A stretch of 12,848 bases of DNA, from the NCBI GenBank assembly GCA_918219625.1, contig CAKJXT010000047.1, positions 1 through 12,848 of the forward strand, written 5' to 3'. Position 1 is the first letter of the stretch, and every line of letters begins with the position of its first letter. Made by a program: the position numbers and the translations under genes. The DNA is from Bacilli bacterium (GTDB lineage: Bacteria; Bacillota_I; Bacilli_A; RF39; UBA660). The notes under the pieces are model-generated. The model saw only the letters and a program-made list of their open reading frames with translations, had not been told where the DNA came from and made no database searches. Below, piece after piece: positions 1-7,544 of the stretch.

Positions 1-131
1 GTATATATAGGTTTTTTAATTGCTCCTGTATATATTAGTGATGTTGTTACTGATAATACTAAAGCAATTCCTATTATCCATACTTTTTCTTTTAAATATA
101 ATAATAATTCTTTTATATCGATTTCTTCCAT
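1..131 (-). CDS. Chain-length determinant protein (CpsC/Wzz family), N-terminal fragment cut by the window edge
   Basis: Only the first 43 codons are present; the gene continues past the left edge. The protein starts MEEIDIKELLLYLKEKVW and passes into a hydrophobic segment at about residues 18-34 (IIGIALVLSVTTSLIY). An acidic start, a short amphipathic stretch ending in K-x-x-W/K, then the first membrane helix is the usual opening of CpsC/YveK/Wzz polysaccharide co-polymerases. Family members control polymer length and, in Gram-positives, activate the CpsD tyrosine kinase. The ATG at 129-131 is supported by a GAGGGGG ribosome binding site at 139-145, seven bases upstream, and by a strong promoter at 159-187. 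The missing part should hold a large extracellular loop and a second membrane helix, and cpsD/cpsB-type genes would be expected next. The family call rests on 43 residues plus context, so the exact subfamily is open. Confidence 0.8.
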   Translation of the reverse strand, partial: MEEIDIKELLLYLKEKVWIIGIALVLSVTTSLIYTGAIKKPIY

Positions 132-152
132 TTGGTTTCCCCCTCTTTTTGA

Positions 153-170
153 TTGTGTATAATAACACAA
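153..170. promoter_or_regulatory. Inverted repeat centred on the -10 box, possible operator
   Basis: On the minus strand the sequence reads TTGTGT-TATTAT-ACACAA: two perfect 6-base arms enclosing exactly the six bases of the -10 hexamer. It is too AT-rich and too short to be a convincing terminator and has no U-tract after it. Its position would let a dimeric repressor block the promoter of the chain-length gene. This is inference; no matching regulator gene is in the window. Confidence 0.4.
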
Positions 171-187
171 AAGTATGTATTTGTCAA
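159..187 (-). promoter_or_regulatory. Sigma-A-type promoter of the chain-length determinant gene
   Basis: On the minus strand, a perfect -35 TTGACA (182-187) is separated by exactly 17 bases from a -10 TATTAT (159-164, one mismatch to consensus). Transcription would start near 152, giving a leader of about 21 bases before the ATG at 131. The -35 box contains the TGA stop codon of the preceding YfhO-family gene (184-186), so the two genes are packed without spare sequence. Confidence 0.8.
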
Positions 188-2295
188 ATTTTTGTTTGTT
201 TTTTAGTTGTTTTTTTAATATTTTTAATAATTTCGTATGTTAATGATATTATTGATAGTATTATTCCTACTTTTAAACCCGGTGTTTTATATTCGAATTT
301 TATATTGTTTATTCCTTTATTTAGCTTTATTCCTATTAATCCGTTGTCGATTTCTTCTATCTTTACTGTTTTTTTGTTTACTTTTGCCTTCCAACCACTA
401 TCATATGGTATTGTATATAGAATTAATGCTTCATCTGATAGTTCTATGTTTGATTCAAATCCATTTTTCATATATTTGAACGAATTATTTATTATTTTTG
501 TTTTTGGATTAAATAAATTTTTGTATTGTTCTATCTGTTTTTCAGTTAAAATCATTTTATTTAGTAACTGTTTTTTCTTTTCTTCTGGTTCTAATTTTTT
601 AAATTCTTCATCTTCTATATAGTAATTTAGTAGCAGTCCTATTTCTTTATTGTTTATTTTCTTAATGCTGTTTTTTTCACAGTCTATTATATATTCTATT
701 GATAAAAACTCATTTAGATTATCATTTACATCTATTATTGTTGATACTGTTCTTTCTAGGTCTATGCTGTTGTAAAATTTGAAATTTGAACCATTTATAT
801 TAGTATTGAATGTTCTTATGTTTGGACTCTTTGTTATTGCTGATAAATTAGGTTTGCAGTTTTCACTATTGATTCTTGATTGTGTATTTATATTAGTATT
901 TAGATACTCCTTATATTTTTTATTTTGATTAAATCCTGTTTCTGAATAATTATATATTGTATAATTCCCCCATATTGTTATGAATATACATATTGCTATT
1001 AAGAGTGTTTTTGGTTTTTTTATTGTTATATTTGTAATTAATATGTTTATTAGCATTAGTCCTATTGTAAGTATTATATATTGTTTATCAAATATGAAAT
1101 TTATCATTGGATGTTTTTTAGATATTATGATGTAATATATTATTGGTAGAATTAGGACTGAGAATGATATTATTGTACTTATTTTTATTGTCTTTTTTTC
1201 TATATTTTCTAATTCTTTGACTGATATTAAGCTTCCTATTAGTGTTGCCATATAAAACCATCTTGCATAGTATTTTGCTGTAAACATAAAGAAACTACTG
1301 TTTAGTATTGGTATAACCATTATTATTAGTAATGCTATCATTAGGGTTTTATCCCATGATTTTTGTTTTTTTATTAGTCTTGATAATATTAGTATTGATC
1401 CTATTACTGGCAGATAGAATTCTACACTATCATAGTTTTGTGGTGTTAAAAATGCTCTAGGAGCCATCGTTTCTGATGGGAAGAATAGACTTCTTATTAT
1501 TTCAAAGTATTTATTTGAGTTTAAGTATTTTAACATATTTATTATTGTCCAATTGTTATTTATCCTTGGATTTGACATCGTAAATAATAGTGATGGTATT
1601 AATATAAAACTTGATATTAATATTCCTGTTATAAATTCTGGTATTATGTCTTTTAATGTTTTTACGGTACATTCTTTCGATAGTATTTTTATCAATATGT
1701 ATATGCATATGAATACACATTGCCCTATAAACATAAACCAGTTTGTTATTGATAATAAAGCCATAATAAATGGGAACTTATGTTTTTTATTTTCATATAT
1801 TAGATTGTCTAATGCGTATAGTGCTAATGGAAACAAACATACTGAGTCGTAAAAATGAAACAAGATATTATTTAATTGGTAGCCTGAAAATGCATATAGT
1901 GTTGATCCTATTATTGCATAATTTTTATTTTTTACATATCTTTTTAGATATAAGTATGATGTTAGTCCTGCTATTCCGAATTTTAGTATTGTTAGTATCC
2001 CTGATATATAAGGATAAAAATTTGATTTAAATAAATATCCTATTATACTGAATGGGCTTAATAGATTATAGAAACTATATGTTCCTATGAAATTACTCCC
2101 TAATTCATTATACCAAGTCCAAAGAAATGTTCCTTCTTTTAATGAATGGTTCATTATCATATTAAATGGTACTTGTTGATAATTATAGTCTGCACTTAAT
2201 GTAAATATTCCTTTATTTATTATCATGTTAGGTAGTATTATTAATGATCCTAGTAATATTGATAATAAAAATGATTTTAATGCTTTATTTTTCAT
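184..2295 (-). CDS. YfhO-family multi-pass membrane protein, putative GT-C type glycosyltransferase
   Basis: This 703-residue protein has a first membrane helix near residues 8-27, then an extracytoplasmic loop with ADYNYQQ (35-41) and WYNELGSNFIGTYSFYNLL (61-79). This acidic loop followed by a W-N-x-x-L-G-x-N segment is characteristic of the YfhO family. About a dozen hydrophobic segments follow, then a soluble extracytoplasmic region, a YDSGWKAKVN motif near residues 630-645 (typical C-terminal family motif) and a last helix before a lysine-rich tail. YfhO proteins are thought to transfer sugars from a lipid carrier to surface polymers such as lipoteichoic acid on the outer face of the membrane. 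The protein is shorter than the roughly 850 residues common in the family. It has its own promoter (2320-2348). Usual partners that make and flip the lipid-linked sugar (CsbB and GtcA types) are not in the window. The family is clear; the substrate is unknown. Confidence 0.88.
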   Translation of the reverse strand: MKNKALKSFLLSILLGSLIILPNMIINKGIFTLSADYNYQQVPFNMIMNHSLKEGTFLWTWYNELGSNFIGTYSFYNLLSPFSIIGYLFKSNFYPYISGILTILKFGIAGLTSYLYLKRYVKNKNYAIIGSTLYAFSGYQLNNILFHFYDSVCLFPLALYALDNLIYENKKHKFPFIMALLSITNWFMFIGQCVFICIYILIKILSKECTVKTLKDIIPEFITGILISSFILIPSLLFTMSNPRINNNWTIINMLKYLNSNKYFEIIRSLFFPSETMAPRAFLTPQNYDSVEFYLPVIGSILILSRLIKKQKSWDKTLMIALLIIMVIPILNSSFFMFTAKYYARWFYMATLIGSLISVKELENIEKKTIKISTIISFSVLILPIIYYIIISKKHPMINFIFDKQYIILTIGLMLINILITNITIKKPKTLLIAICIFITIWGNYTIYNYSETGFNQNKKYKEYLNTNINTQSRINSENCKPNLSAITKSPNIRTFNTNINGSNFKFYNSIDLERTVSTIIDVNDNLNEFLSIEYIIDCEKNSIKKINNKEIGLLLNYYIEDEEFKKLEPEEKKKQLLNKMILTEKQIEQYKNLFNPKTKIINNSFKYMKNGFESNIELSDEALILYTIPYDSGWKAKVNKKTVKIEEIDNGLIGIKLNKGINNIKFEYKTPGLKVGIILSIISLTYEIIKNIKKTTKKQTKI

Positions 2296-2319
2296 AATTT
2301 CACTACTTTCTATGTACTT

Positions 2320-2348
2320 ATTATAAATTGTTTTTTAGTGATTGTAAA
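2320..2348 (-). promoter_or_regulatory. Sigma-A-type promoter of the YfhO-family gene
   Basis: On the minus strand, TTTACA (2343-2348, one mismatch to the -35 consensus) is followed after exactly 17 bases by a perfect TATAAT (2320-2325). Transcription would begin near 2313, about 18 bases before the ATG at 2295. It lies just beyond the terminator hairpin of the LCP gene, so the YfhO gene is probably a separate transcription unit. The ribosome binding site between promoter and start (GAAAGTAGTG) is weak. Confidence 0.75.
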
Positions 2349-2353
2349 TGATA

Positions 2354-2376
2354 AAAGGAGTTATTTTAACTCCTTT
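2354..2376 (-). terminator. Hairpin terminator at the end of the LCP gene
   Basis: On the minus strand, AAAGGAGTTA-AAA-TAACTCCTTT forms a perfect 10-bp stem with a 3-base loop, followed by a T-rich stretch (TATCATTTAC) that makes only a weak U-tract. The TAA stop codon of the LCP gene (2361-2363) is inside the stem, in the right-hand arm as read on the minus strand. The promoter of the next gene begins five bases after the stem. A leaky terminator is possible given the poor U-tract and low GC content. Confidence 0.6.
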
Positions 2377-3752
2377 GTTTCGTTTATTTTATTTGCTGCT
2401 TTATTAACACTATTCATATCAGGTATCATTACATATAGATTTCTTCCTGGCATTGAATATGTTATATCCATTGCTCCATACCCTGTTACTACTTGCTTTT
2501 CTATTTTCCATGCTGTATTGTCTTCTAATTGGTTTTTTATATATTGTTTTATTAATGATTCAGGGATATCGGTTCTATATAAATTACTTAATGAATTTAG
2601 TAATTCATCATATTTCATTAGAATTGATTTATCTTTTGTTAGTTTACTTATTATCCCTTCTAGTACTATTTGCTGATTTTGTATACGCATGTTATCTCCT
2701 TGACTAAATGCATGTCTTTCTCTGGCGAATGCTAGGGCTTGAGGTCCACTTAGATGGTTCATACCTTTATTTACGTATGTTTTTACAACTCCTCCATCTC
2801 CTGTATCGGTTACAAATGAGATATCACTATATACGTCTATTCCACCTAGTAAGTCTACAATTCTTATTACCGAATTAAATCCTACTTTTACTGTATAGTC
2901 TATTTTTATATTAAATAAGTCTTCTAGCGTGTTTTTGGACATTTCTATTCCATATATACCGCTGTGTGTGAATTTATCTTTATATCCTGTTGTACCATGT
3001 AATTGTACATAGTAATCTCTTGGCATACTTGTTAAAAGTATTGTTTTTGTATTTGGATTTATTGTCATTATCATGTTTACGTCTGTTCTTGTTTTTGCTT
3101 CAATTCTTCCACTTCTTGAGTCACTACCAGATATATATATATTTATAGGTTTTAGTTCAGTTACTTCTTCTTTCTTTTTTAATTCTTTTGTTATATCGAA
3201 TGAATATATTATTTTTATTTTCTTCTCTATATCTTTATAATCATCTTTTAATAAGTCAATGTATGTGTCTTCTAGTATTATTGAGTCTATTTTTTTATTT
3301 AACAAGTCTTCATATAATTCATAGATACTGTTATATTCTTTTAGTTCATTATTTATTTTTTCTTTATAATCTACATCTTGTTTTAAATAACCTATTGGAG
3401 TATTTATTTCTTCTATATTATTATAATTACTTTCTTTTAATACTATAACGTTGTATTTGTTCATTTCTACTAAGTTATTATTAAAACTATTTTTTATAAA
3501 TTTATTTGTATGATTTATATAATATAGACCTATTACATTTATAAGAACATTTATAATTAGTAATATAATACCTATTATTTTTATTGTTTTCTTTTTATTA
3601 ATATTTAGTATAGTACCTATTAATGGTAATAATACTTCTATTAGTATTATTGTTAATAGATATTTATTTGGTATCATATTTAATTTTATTATTGAGATAA
3701 TTGTTATTAAAGACATTATTAATGTGATTATTGGTAATATATATTTTTTCAT
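2361..3752 (-). CDS. LytR-CpsA-Psr (LCP) family protein with CpsA-like architecture, glycopolymer-peptidoglycan ligase
   Basis: This 463-residue protein has three hydrophobic helices (about 4-22, 31-49, 58-80), an extracytoplasmic accessory region (about 90-195) and an LCP catalytic domain from about 205. LCP hallmarks are SGSDSR (208-213), RTDVNMIMTINP (222-233), SMPRDYYV (242-249), DKFTHSG (259-265) and ARERHAFSQGDNMRIQNQQ (343-361), including the arginine and aspartate residues that hold the lipid pyrophosphate and metal. LCP enzymes move undecaprenyl-linked polymers onto peptidoglycan, here most likely the capsule made by the genes to the right. Three helices plus accessory domain plus LCP matches streptococcal CpsA rather than single-helix LytR. 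A longer reading from 3797 is possible but is rejected: the start at 3750-3752 has an AAAGAGGTG site five bases upstream (3758-3766), and the promoter -10 box (3781-3786) lies between the two starts. Confidence 0.95.
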   Translation of the reverse strand: MKKYILPIITLIMSLITIISIIKLNMIPNKYLLTIILIEVLLPLIGTILNINKKKTIKIIGIILLIINVLINVIGLYYINHTNKFIKNSFNNNLVEMNKYNVIVLKESNYNNIEEINTPIGYLKQDVDYKEKINNELKEYNSIYELYEDLLNKKIDSIILEDTYIDLLKDDYKDIEKKIKIIYSFDITKELKKKEEVTELKPINIYISGSDSRSGRIEAKTRTDVNMIMTINPNTKTILLTSMPRDYYVQLHGTTGYKDKFTHSGIYGIEMSKNTLEDLFNIKIDYTVKVGFNSVIRIVDLLGGIDVYSDISFVTDTGDGGVVKTYVNKGMNHLSGPQALAFARERHAFSQGDNMRIQNQQIVLEGIISKLTKDKSILMKYDELLNSLSNLYRTDIPESLIKQYIKNQLEDNTAWKIEKQVVTGYGAMDITYSMPGRNLYVMIPDMNSVNKAANKINETKELK

Positions 3753-3757
3753 TTGAA

Positions 3758-3766
3758 CACCTCTTT
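3758..3766 (-). promoter_or_regulatory. Ribosome binding site that fixes the LCP gene start
   Basis: AAAGAGGTG on the minus strand lies five bases before the ATG at 3750-3752. The in-frame ATG at 3797 has no such site and lies upstream of the probable transcription start, so the shorter protein beginning MKKYILPI is preferred. Confidence 0.8.
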
Positions 3767-3780
3767 TTTTAATGTGTTTT

Positions 3781-3789
3781 ATTATATCA
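3781..3789 (-). promoter_or_regulatory. Extended -10 promoter of the LCP gene
   Basis: The minus strand reads TGATATAAT, a perfect extended -10 element (TG-N-TATAAT). No good -35 hexamer is found 16 to 18 bases further upstream, where the sequence is the terminator stem of the flippase gene. Extended -10 promoters often work without a -35 box. Transcription would start near 3774, about 22 bases before the ATG at 3752. Confidence 0.65.
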
Positions 3790-3799
3790 TAAAACATGG

Positions 3800-3830
3800 A
3801 AAATAGGAAACTTTTTTTGTTTCCTATTTT
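3800..3830 (-). terminator. Hairpin terminator at the end of the capsule operon
   Basis: AAAATAGGAAAC (3800-3811) and its exact reverse complement (3819-3830) form a perfect 12-bp stem around a loop of seven A residues as read on the minus strand. The 3' arm ends in TTTT and is followed by CCATGTTTTATG, so the U-tract is imperfect. The TAG stop of the flippase gene (3824-3826) is inside the stem. The run of eight genes stops here and the next gene has its own promoter, which fits a transcription end. Confidence 0.65.
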
Positions 3831-5344
3831 GATAGATGAAGTTTATTTAATAATTTATTTATTATACTTTTTTCATATCTATTCATTGCTAGATAGTATG
3901 CTGTTATACAATATAGAATTGTATAGATACCACCGAAAACTATCAAATGCATATAGCCATGTAATGTTATAAAATTCATTATTATTAATATTATTGTTAT
4001 TGGTATTATAAATGGTACTGTCATTTTTAATATTTGCTTCCAAAATTTAATTACATTTATTCCTACTTTTTTATAATAATATATATTTATTATTATAATA
4101 TTTCCAATTATTAATGATAATGATGTTCCTATTGCACTTCCTATTCCTTGATATGCTTTTGCTAAAGGAATACTTATGCCTATGTTAGCAATAGCAATAA
4201 AGAAATACAATAAACTTCTAAATTTATGCATATTCTTAGCTTGCATTATACTTATTCCTAAGTTTTGAATTAGAGGAACACATAGTGGGATAATTAGAAT
4301 GATAGCGATATAGTATGAATTAATAAATTTTTCTCCTACCCATGCTATAAAGAATTCTTTTCCGAACATTATAAGCCCGCTACACATTAAGAAAATTATT
4401 AAGTATTGAATTCTACCCACTTTAATAAATTCTTTTGTTATTTCTTCGTTTGATGCGTTTTTAGCCACCATTTTAGACATCTTAGGTAATAATACACTAT
4501 TGATAGCTGTTGATAAATTTACAAATAACGAATTAATTGTACTTGCTGCTGAATATATTGATACTGCGACTGTTCCAGCTACTGAACCTAACACAAATTG
4601 ATCAACACTCCAGTTTACTTTGTCTACTATGACTCCTAAAAAAATCCATATTGAATATCCTAAAATTGTTTTAAATAGGTTCTTATCAAATCCCATAAAT
4701 TTAATATTTATATTTAATTTCTTTTTACAAAATGTGTAATTTGATAATAGTACAATTATATTTACAATTGTTATTACAACTGTCATAGCAATGGCTTTAT
4801 ATCCTAAGAATAATAAAGGTATCATTAATAATGGTTTTAGTAAAGTGTTTGCTATTGACATTATCTTTTGAAAAGTGAATTTTTCATATGCACTTATAAT
4901 TGATGAATATATACTGAATTGGAATGTTATAAATAAGTTGAATGATAGTATTAACATCATTATTTTTGCTTCATTTAGTTCGGTTAATGTCATAGTTTTT
5001 CCAAACAAATTATTTACGTTTAAGAATAATATTATGCCTATTAAAGCTGCAATAAAACCAATTATACTAAATATTATTCTAAACATACCATGTAGTTTCT
5101 TTTCTTCTTCATATTTATTTTGAGCTCTGTATTTAGCTGTATATACTATAATTGCATTTCCAAAACCTAAGTCTAATACTGTTAAGTATCCTATTACTGA
5201 AGCAATTAGTGAATATAATCCATATTCGCTTTGCCCTAATTTATTTATTAGAAATGGTGTATACAATAATTGAACTAGTGTGCTTACGATTATTGATACA
5301 TATGATAATATGGCACCTAATTTTCTTTGTTTACTTTCTGACAT
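3824..5344 (-). CDS. wzx: Wzx-type polysaccharide flippase (oligosaccharide repeat-unit transporter)
   Basis: This 506-residue protein is hydrophobic throughout, with about 14 membrane segments, the size and pattern of the MOP superfamily flippases (Polysaccharide_synt type). The N-terminal region is typical: an amphipathic start, TPFLINKLGQSEYGLYSL (29-46) and a DLGFGNAIIVYTAKYRAQ stretch (58-75) before a basic cytoplasmic loop. Wzx moves the undecaprenyl-linked repeat unit from the inner to the outer face of the membrane, where Wzy joins units together. The gene is last in the operon. The start is set by a GAGGTG ribosome binding site (5351-5356) directly after the stop of the pyruvyl transferase gene. 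Which repeat unit it carries cannot be read from the sequence; teichoic or O-antigen type use is possible but less likely beside an EpsG-type polymerase. Confidence 0.92.
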   Translation of the reverse strand: MSESKQRKLGAILSYVSIIVSTLVQLLYTPFLINKLGQSEYGLYSLIASVIGYLTVLDLGFGNAIIVYTAKYRAQNKYEEEKKLHGMFRIIFSIIGFIAALIGIILFLNVNNLFGKTMTLTELNEAKIMMLILSFNLFITFQFSIYSSIISAYEKFTFQKIMSIANTLLKPLLMIPLLFLGYKAIAMTVVITIVNIIVLLSNYTFCKKKLNINIKFMGFDKNLFKTILGYSIWIFLGVIVDKVNWSVDQFVLGSVAGTVAVSIYSAASTINSLFVNLSTAINSVLLPKMSKMVAKNASNEEITKEFIKVGRIQYLIIFLMCSGLIMFGKEFFIAWVGEKFINSYYIAIILIIPLCVPLIQNLGISIMQAKNMHKFRSLLYFFIAIANIGISIPLAKAYQGIGSAIGTSLSLIIGNIIIINIYYYKKVGINVIKFWKQILKMTVPFIIPITIILIIMNFITLHGYMHLIVFGGIYTILYCITAYYLAMNRYEKSIINKLLNKLHLSK

Positions 5345-5356
5345 TTATATCACCTC

Positions 5357-6433
5357 TTATTGTATATCTAATGCTTTTTTTAAGAATTCTTCACTTTTCT
5401 TTTTTTCTTTTTCTAATATTTTATATGCCTCTGTGTAGTCATGATTTAAATTTTCTTTTGTTATTTTTTCTCCGTTAAATCTTCTTTTTTCTAATTTAAA
5501 TTTTGATAAAAGTGTGTCGATTCTTGATTCCATCGATTTTATACCATTTTGTTCTCTATCAAATACTATAAATGGTCTATTAAATATAATTGCAAATACG
5601 CTTGAATGAAACGAATCTGTGCATATTAAAAATGCATTTTTTTCTAAATATAAAAATTCGCTAGGTCCGCTAATATAGAATGGATCTGATTCGCTTAAAA
5701 TATTTATGATTGTACAGTTGTTTTCTTTAGCGATTCTTTCGATTTCTTTTTTTCTTTTTTCTGATAATTCTCCTAAGAAATAATTTAAAATATACTTACC
5801 ATTTTTGATACTATCTAATTGTTTTGGTTTATTAGCTAACTTGTTCCATTCTTTAGAATCTAATAACATCGTTGGATCAATTAATACTTCGACTTTTAAT
5901 GTTTCGTCTATGTTTTTTATTATATTCTTTCCTTGATCTTCTCTAACTGAGATTTTTTTGAAATTTCGAAGTTCTTTTTTGAATTCTTTTTTTTCTTTTT
6001 GAGAAATGTCGTCTACACTAAAACTGGCTGAAAATGAAATTCTGTTTTGCGTAAATTTCAATAATTTCAAATTCCCTTTTAACCCACATGCTGGATTCCA
6101 TACTTGATCACTTCCGACAATAAAAAAATCATATTTGCTATTTAACCCTGAATTATCTTCATTTGAAAAATATATTCTTTTTGAATTTTTCAAAAATTTC
6201 TTTTCAAAGTTTTTAAAATTATTATTTCTATATAGTTTGTATGGATAAATTTTTTTAATAAAATATTTTATTCTGTTAAAAATTTTTTTTAAATATTTAA
6301 TATTTGAGTTAAATGTTCTAAGTGTTGTTACATCAATATTCATTTTTTCTAATTTATATTGTATGGCGAAATTTTGTAATTTATTTCCAAAATTACTGTT
6401 CCCATAAAGAGTAACTAAAGCAATTTTTTTCAT
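5357..6433 (-). CDS. Polysaccharide pyruvyl transferase family protein
   Basis: This soluble 358-residue protein opens MKKIALVTLYGNSNFGNKLQN, the glycine/asparagine-rich start of the family (PF04230 type). Further family motifs are FIVGSDQVWNP (104-114), SFSASF (133-138), ISVRE (161-165), DPTMLLD (186-192) and a C-terminal TDSFHSSVFAIIFNRPF (272-288) that corresponds to the nucleotide-binding half of the GT-B-like fold. Studied members (CsaB, WcaK type) transfer pyruvate from phosphoenolpyruvate to a sugar hydroxyl, giving an acidic ketal. Many members found in Firmicute capsule loci have not been tested, so pyruvylation is inferred. The ATG overlaps the TGA stop of the family 4 glycosyltransferase gene by four bases, indicating coupled translation; no strong ribosome binding site is visible. 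The segment at 40-95 is unusually basic. Confidence 0.9.
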   Translation of the reverse strand: MKKIALVTLYGNSNFGNKLQNFAIQYKLEKMNIDVTTLRTFNSNIKYLKKIFNRIKYFIKKIYPYKLYRNNNFKNFEKKFLKNSKRIYFSNEDNSGLNSKYDFFIVGSDQVWNPACGLKGNLKLLKFTQNRISFSASFSVDDISQKEKKEFKKELRNFKKISVREDQGKNIIKNIDETLKVEVLIDPTMLLDSKEWNKLANKPKQLDSIKNGKYILNYFLGELSEKRKKEIERIAKENNCTIINILSESDPFYISGPSEFLYLEKNAFLICTDSFHSSVFAIIFNRPFIVFDREQNGIKSMESRIDTLLSKFKLEKRRFNGEKITKENLNHDYTEAYKILEKEKKKSEEFLKKALDIQ

Positions 6434-7512
6434 TTTTCATCATCTTTTCTTTTAATTCTATAAATTTTTTTATATTCGTCTGCCATTCTTTTTGCAGAAA
6501 TTTTTGGAATAATTCTCTTATCAAATTTTCCTATGCTCTTTTTTACTTTTTCTTTTTTTTCTTCAAAATTATCTTTATTATATATTTCTCCTAAATATAT
6601 ATTTTTGTCTATATCCATACATTCTCTGTGTGATGGAATATCTGATAGTAGAAGTAGATTTTCTGCATTTAGAGCTTCTAACATTGCCATTGAAAATCCT
6701 TCTGTTTTTGAATTTGATATATATATATCTGCAGCTGCATAATATCTTATAACGTTTTTTGTGTGTCCTAGCATTTTGACATGGTCATCTTTAATTTTTT
6801 CAATAGATTCTCTTTCTGGACCGTTACCCATAATTATTAAATATTCATTTTCTTCATGTGAATGATTAAACATTTCAACTAATTCTTTGACTCCTTTGGC
6901 AGTATATAATGATCCACAAAAAACATACATGATACTATTTTCAGGAACTTTTAATTCTTTTTTTACATCTTTTTTGATATCATTAATATTATCTATTTTT
7001 TCTATTTCAACTCCATTTCTTATATAATTTGATTTAATTCCTTTTTGAATTAATTTTTCAGAAATGAATTTTGAAACAGCTATTTTTTTATCAATTTTTT
7101 TTAAGGCTTTCTCATGTAATTTTATGAAAATTATTCCTTTTATTTTTCCAAAACGATTTAAGTAATCCTCATATATGTTTGAGTGAATTGTTGAAACTCT
7201 ATAAAACTTTTGAAGGTTGCATATTAGTAGGTCTGGGATTATTCCATGAGAATTAATTACATCTGGATTTATTTCTTCTAGTATTTTTTTTAATTGTTTT
7301 TTTCCTTTTAATATATAATTCTTTTTATTTAAATTTAATGAATAGACTTTTACCCCATTTTTTTTATAATCGTCTATTATTTCATGATTATCTCTATCTC
7401 CAAAAATTGATATAACTGAAATATCATCATTTTTCATGTTATATATAATTTGATTCATTACGTTTAATGGTCCACATTTTCTGATGTTACTTATCAAATA
7501 TACAATTTTCAT
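6430..7512 (-). CDS. Family 4 glycosyltransferase (GT-B fold)
   Basis: This 360-residue cytoplasmic or membrane-associated enzyme has the two halves of a GT-B fold. The N-terminal acceptor half begins MKIVYLISNIRKCGPLNVMN and includes INSHG (86-90) and VSTIHSN (106-112). The C-terminal donor half carries IRNGVEI (164-170), FCGSLYTAKGVKELVEMF (198-215), IMGNGPE (227-233) and ISNSKTEGFSMAMLEAL (265-281), the E-x7-E type signature of retaining family 4 enzymes. It would add one sugar to the lipid-linked repeat unit; donor and linkage cannot be predicted. A perfect AGGAGG site (7517-7522) precedes the ATG. It follows the Wzy gene by 32 bases and overlaps the pyruvyl transferase gene. An A8 tract lies at 7358-7365, in codons 50-52. 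Confidence 0.93.
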   Translation of the reverse strand: MKIVYLISNIRKCGPLNVMNQIIYNMKNDDISVISIFGDRDNHEIIDDYKKNGVKVYSLNLNKKNYILKGKKQLKKILEEINPDVINSHGIIPDLLICNLQKFYRVSTIHSNIYEDYLNRFGKIKGIIFIKLHEKALKKIDKKIAVSKFISEKLIQKGIKSNYIRNGVEIEKIDNINDIKKDVKKELKVPENSIMYVFCGSLYTAKGVKELVEMFNHSHEENEYLIIMGNGPERESIEKIKDDHVKMLGHTKNVIRYYAAADIYISNSKTEGFSMAMLEALNAENLLLLSDIPSHRECMDIDKNIYLGEIYNKDNFEEKKEKVKKSIGKFDKRIIPKISAKRMADEYKKIYRIKRKDDEK

Positions 7513-7544
7513 ATTTCCTCCTTTAATATTGTTTATGTCATATA

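Noticed and set aside
20..622. Plus-strand open frame of 200 codons rich in Leu, Ile and Phe
   Set aside because: It is antisense to the chain-length and YfhO genes; its hydrophobic make-up is the complement of AT-rich coding sequence, and no ribosome binding site or family motif is seen.
3753..3797. Longer N-terminus for the LCP protein (extra 15 residues, MFYDIIKHIKKRGVQ)
   Set aside because: The extra codons cover the extended -10 element and the AAAGAGGTG ribosome binding site, and would put a basic stretch before a normal first membrane helix.
7513..7544. Possible promoter or terminator in the 32-base gap between Wzy and the family 4 glycosyltransferase
   Set aside because: It holds only an AGGAGG site and AT-rich sequence, with no paired hexamers or stable stem.
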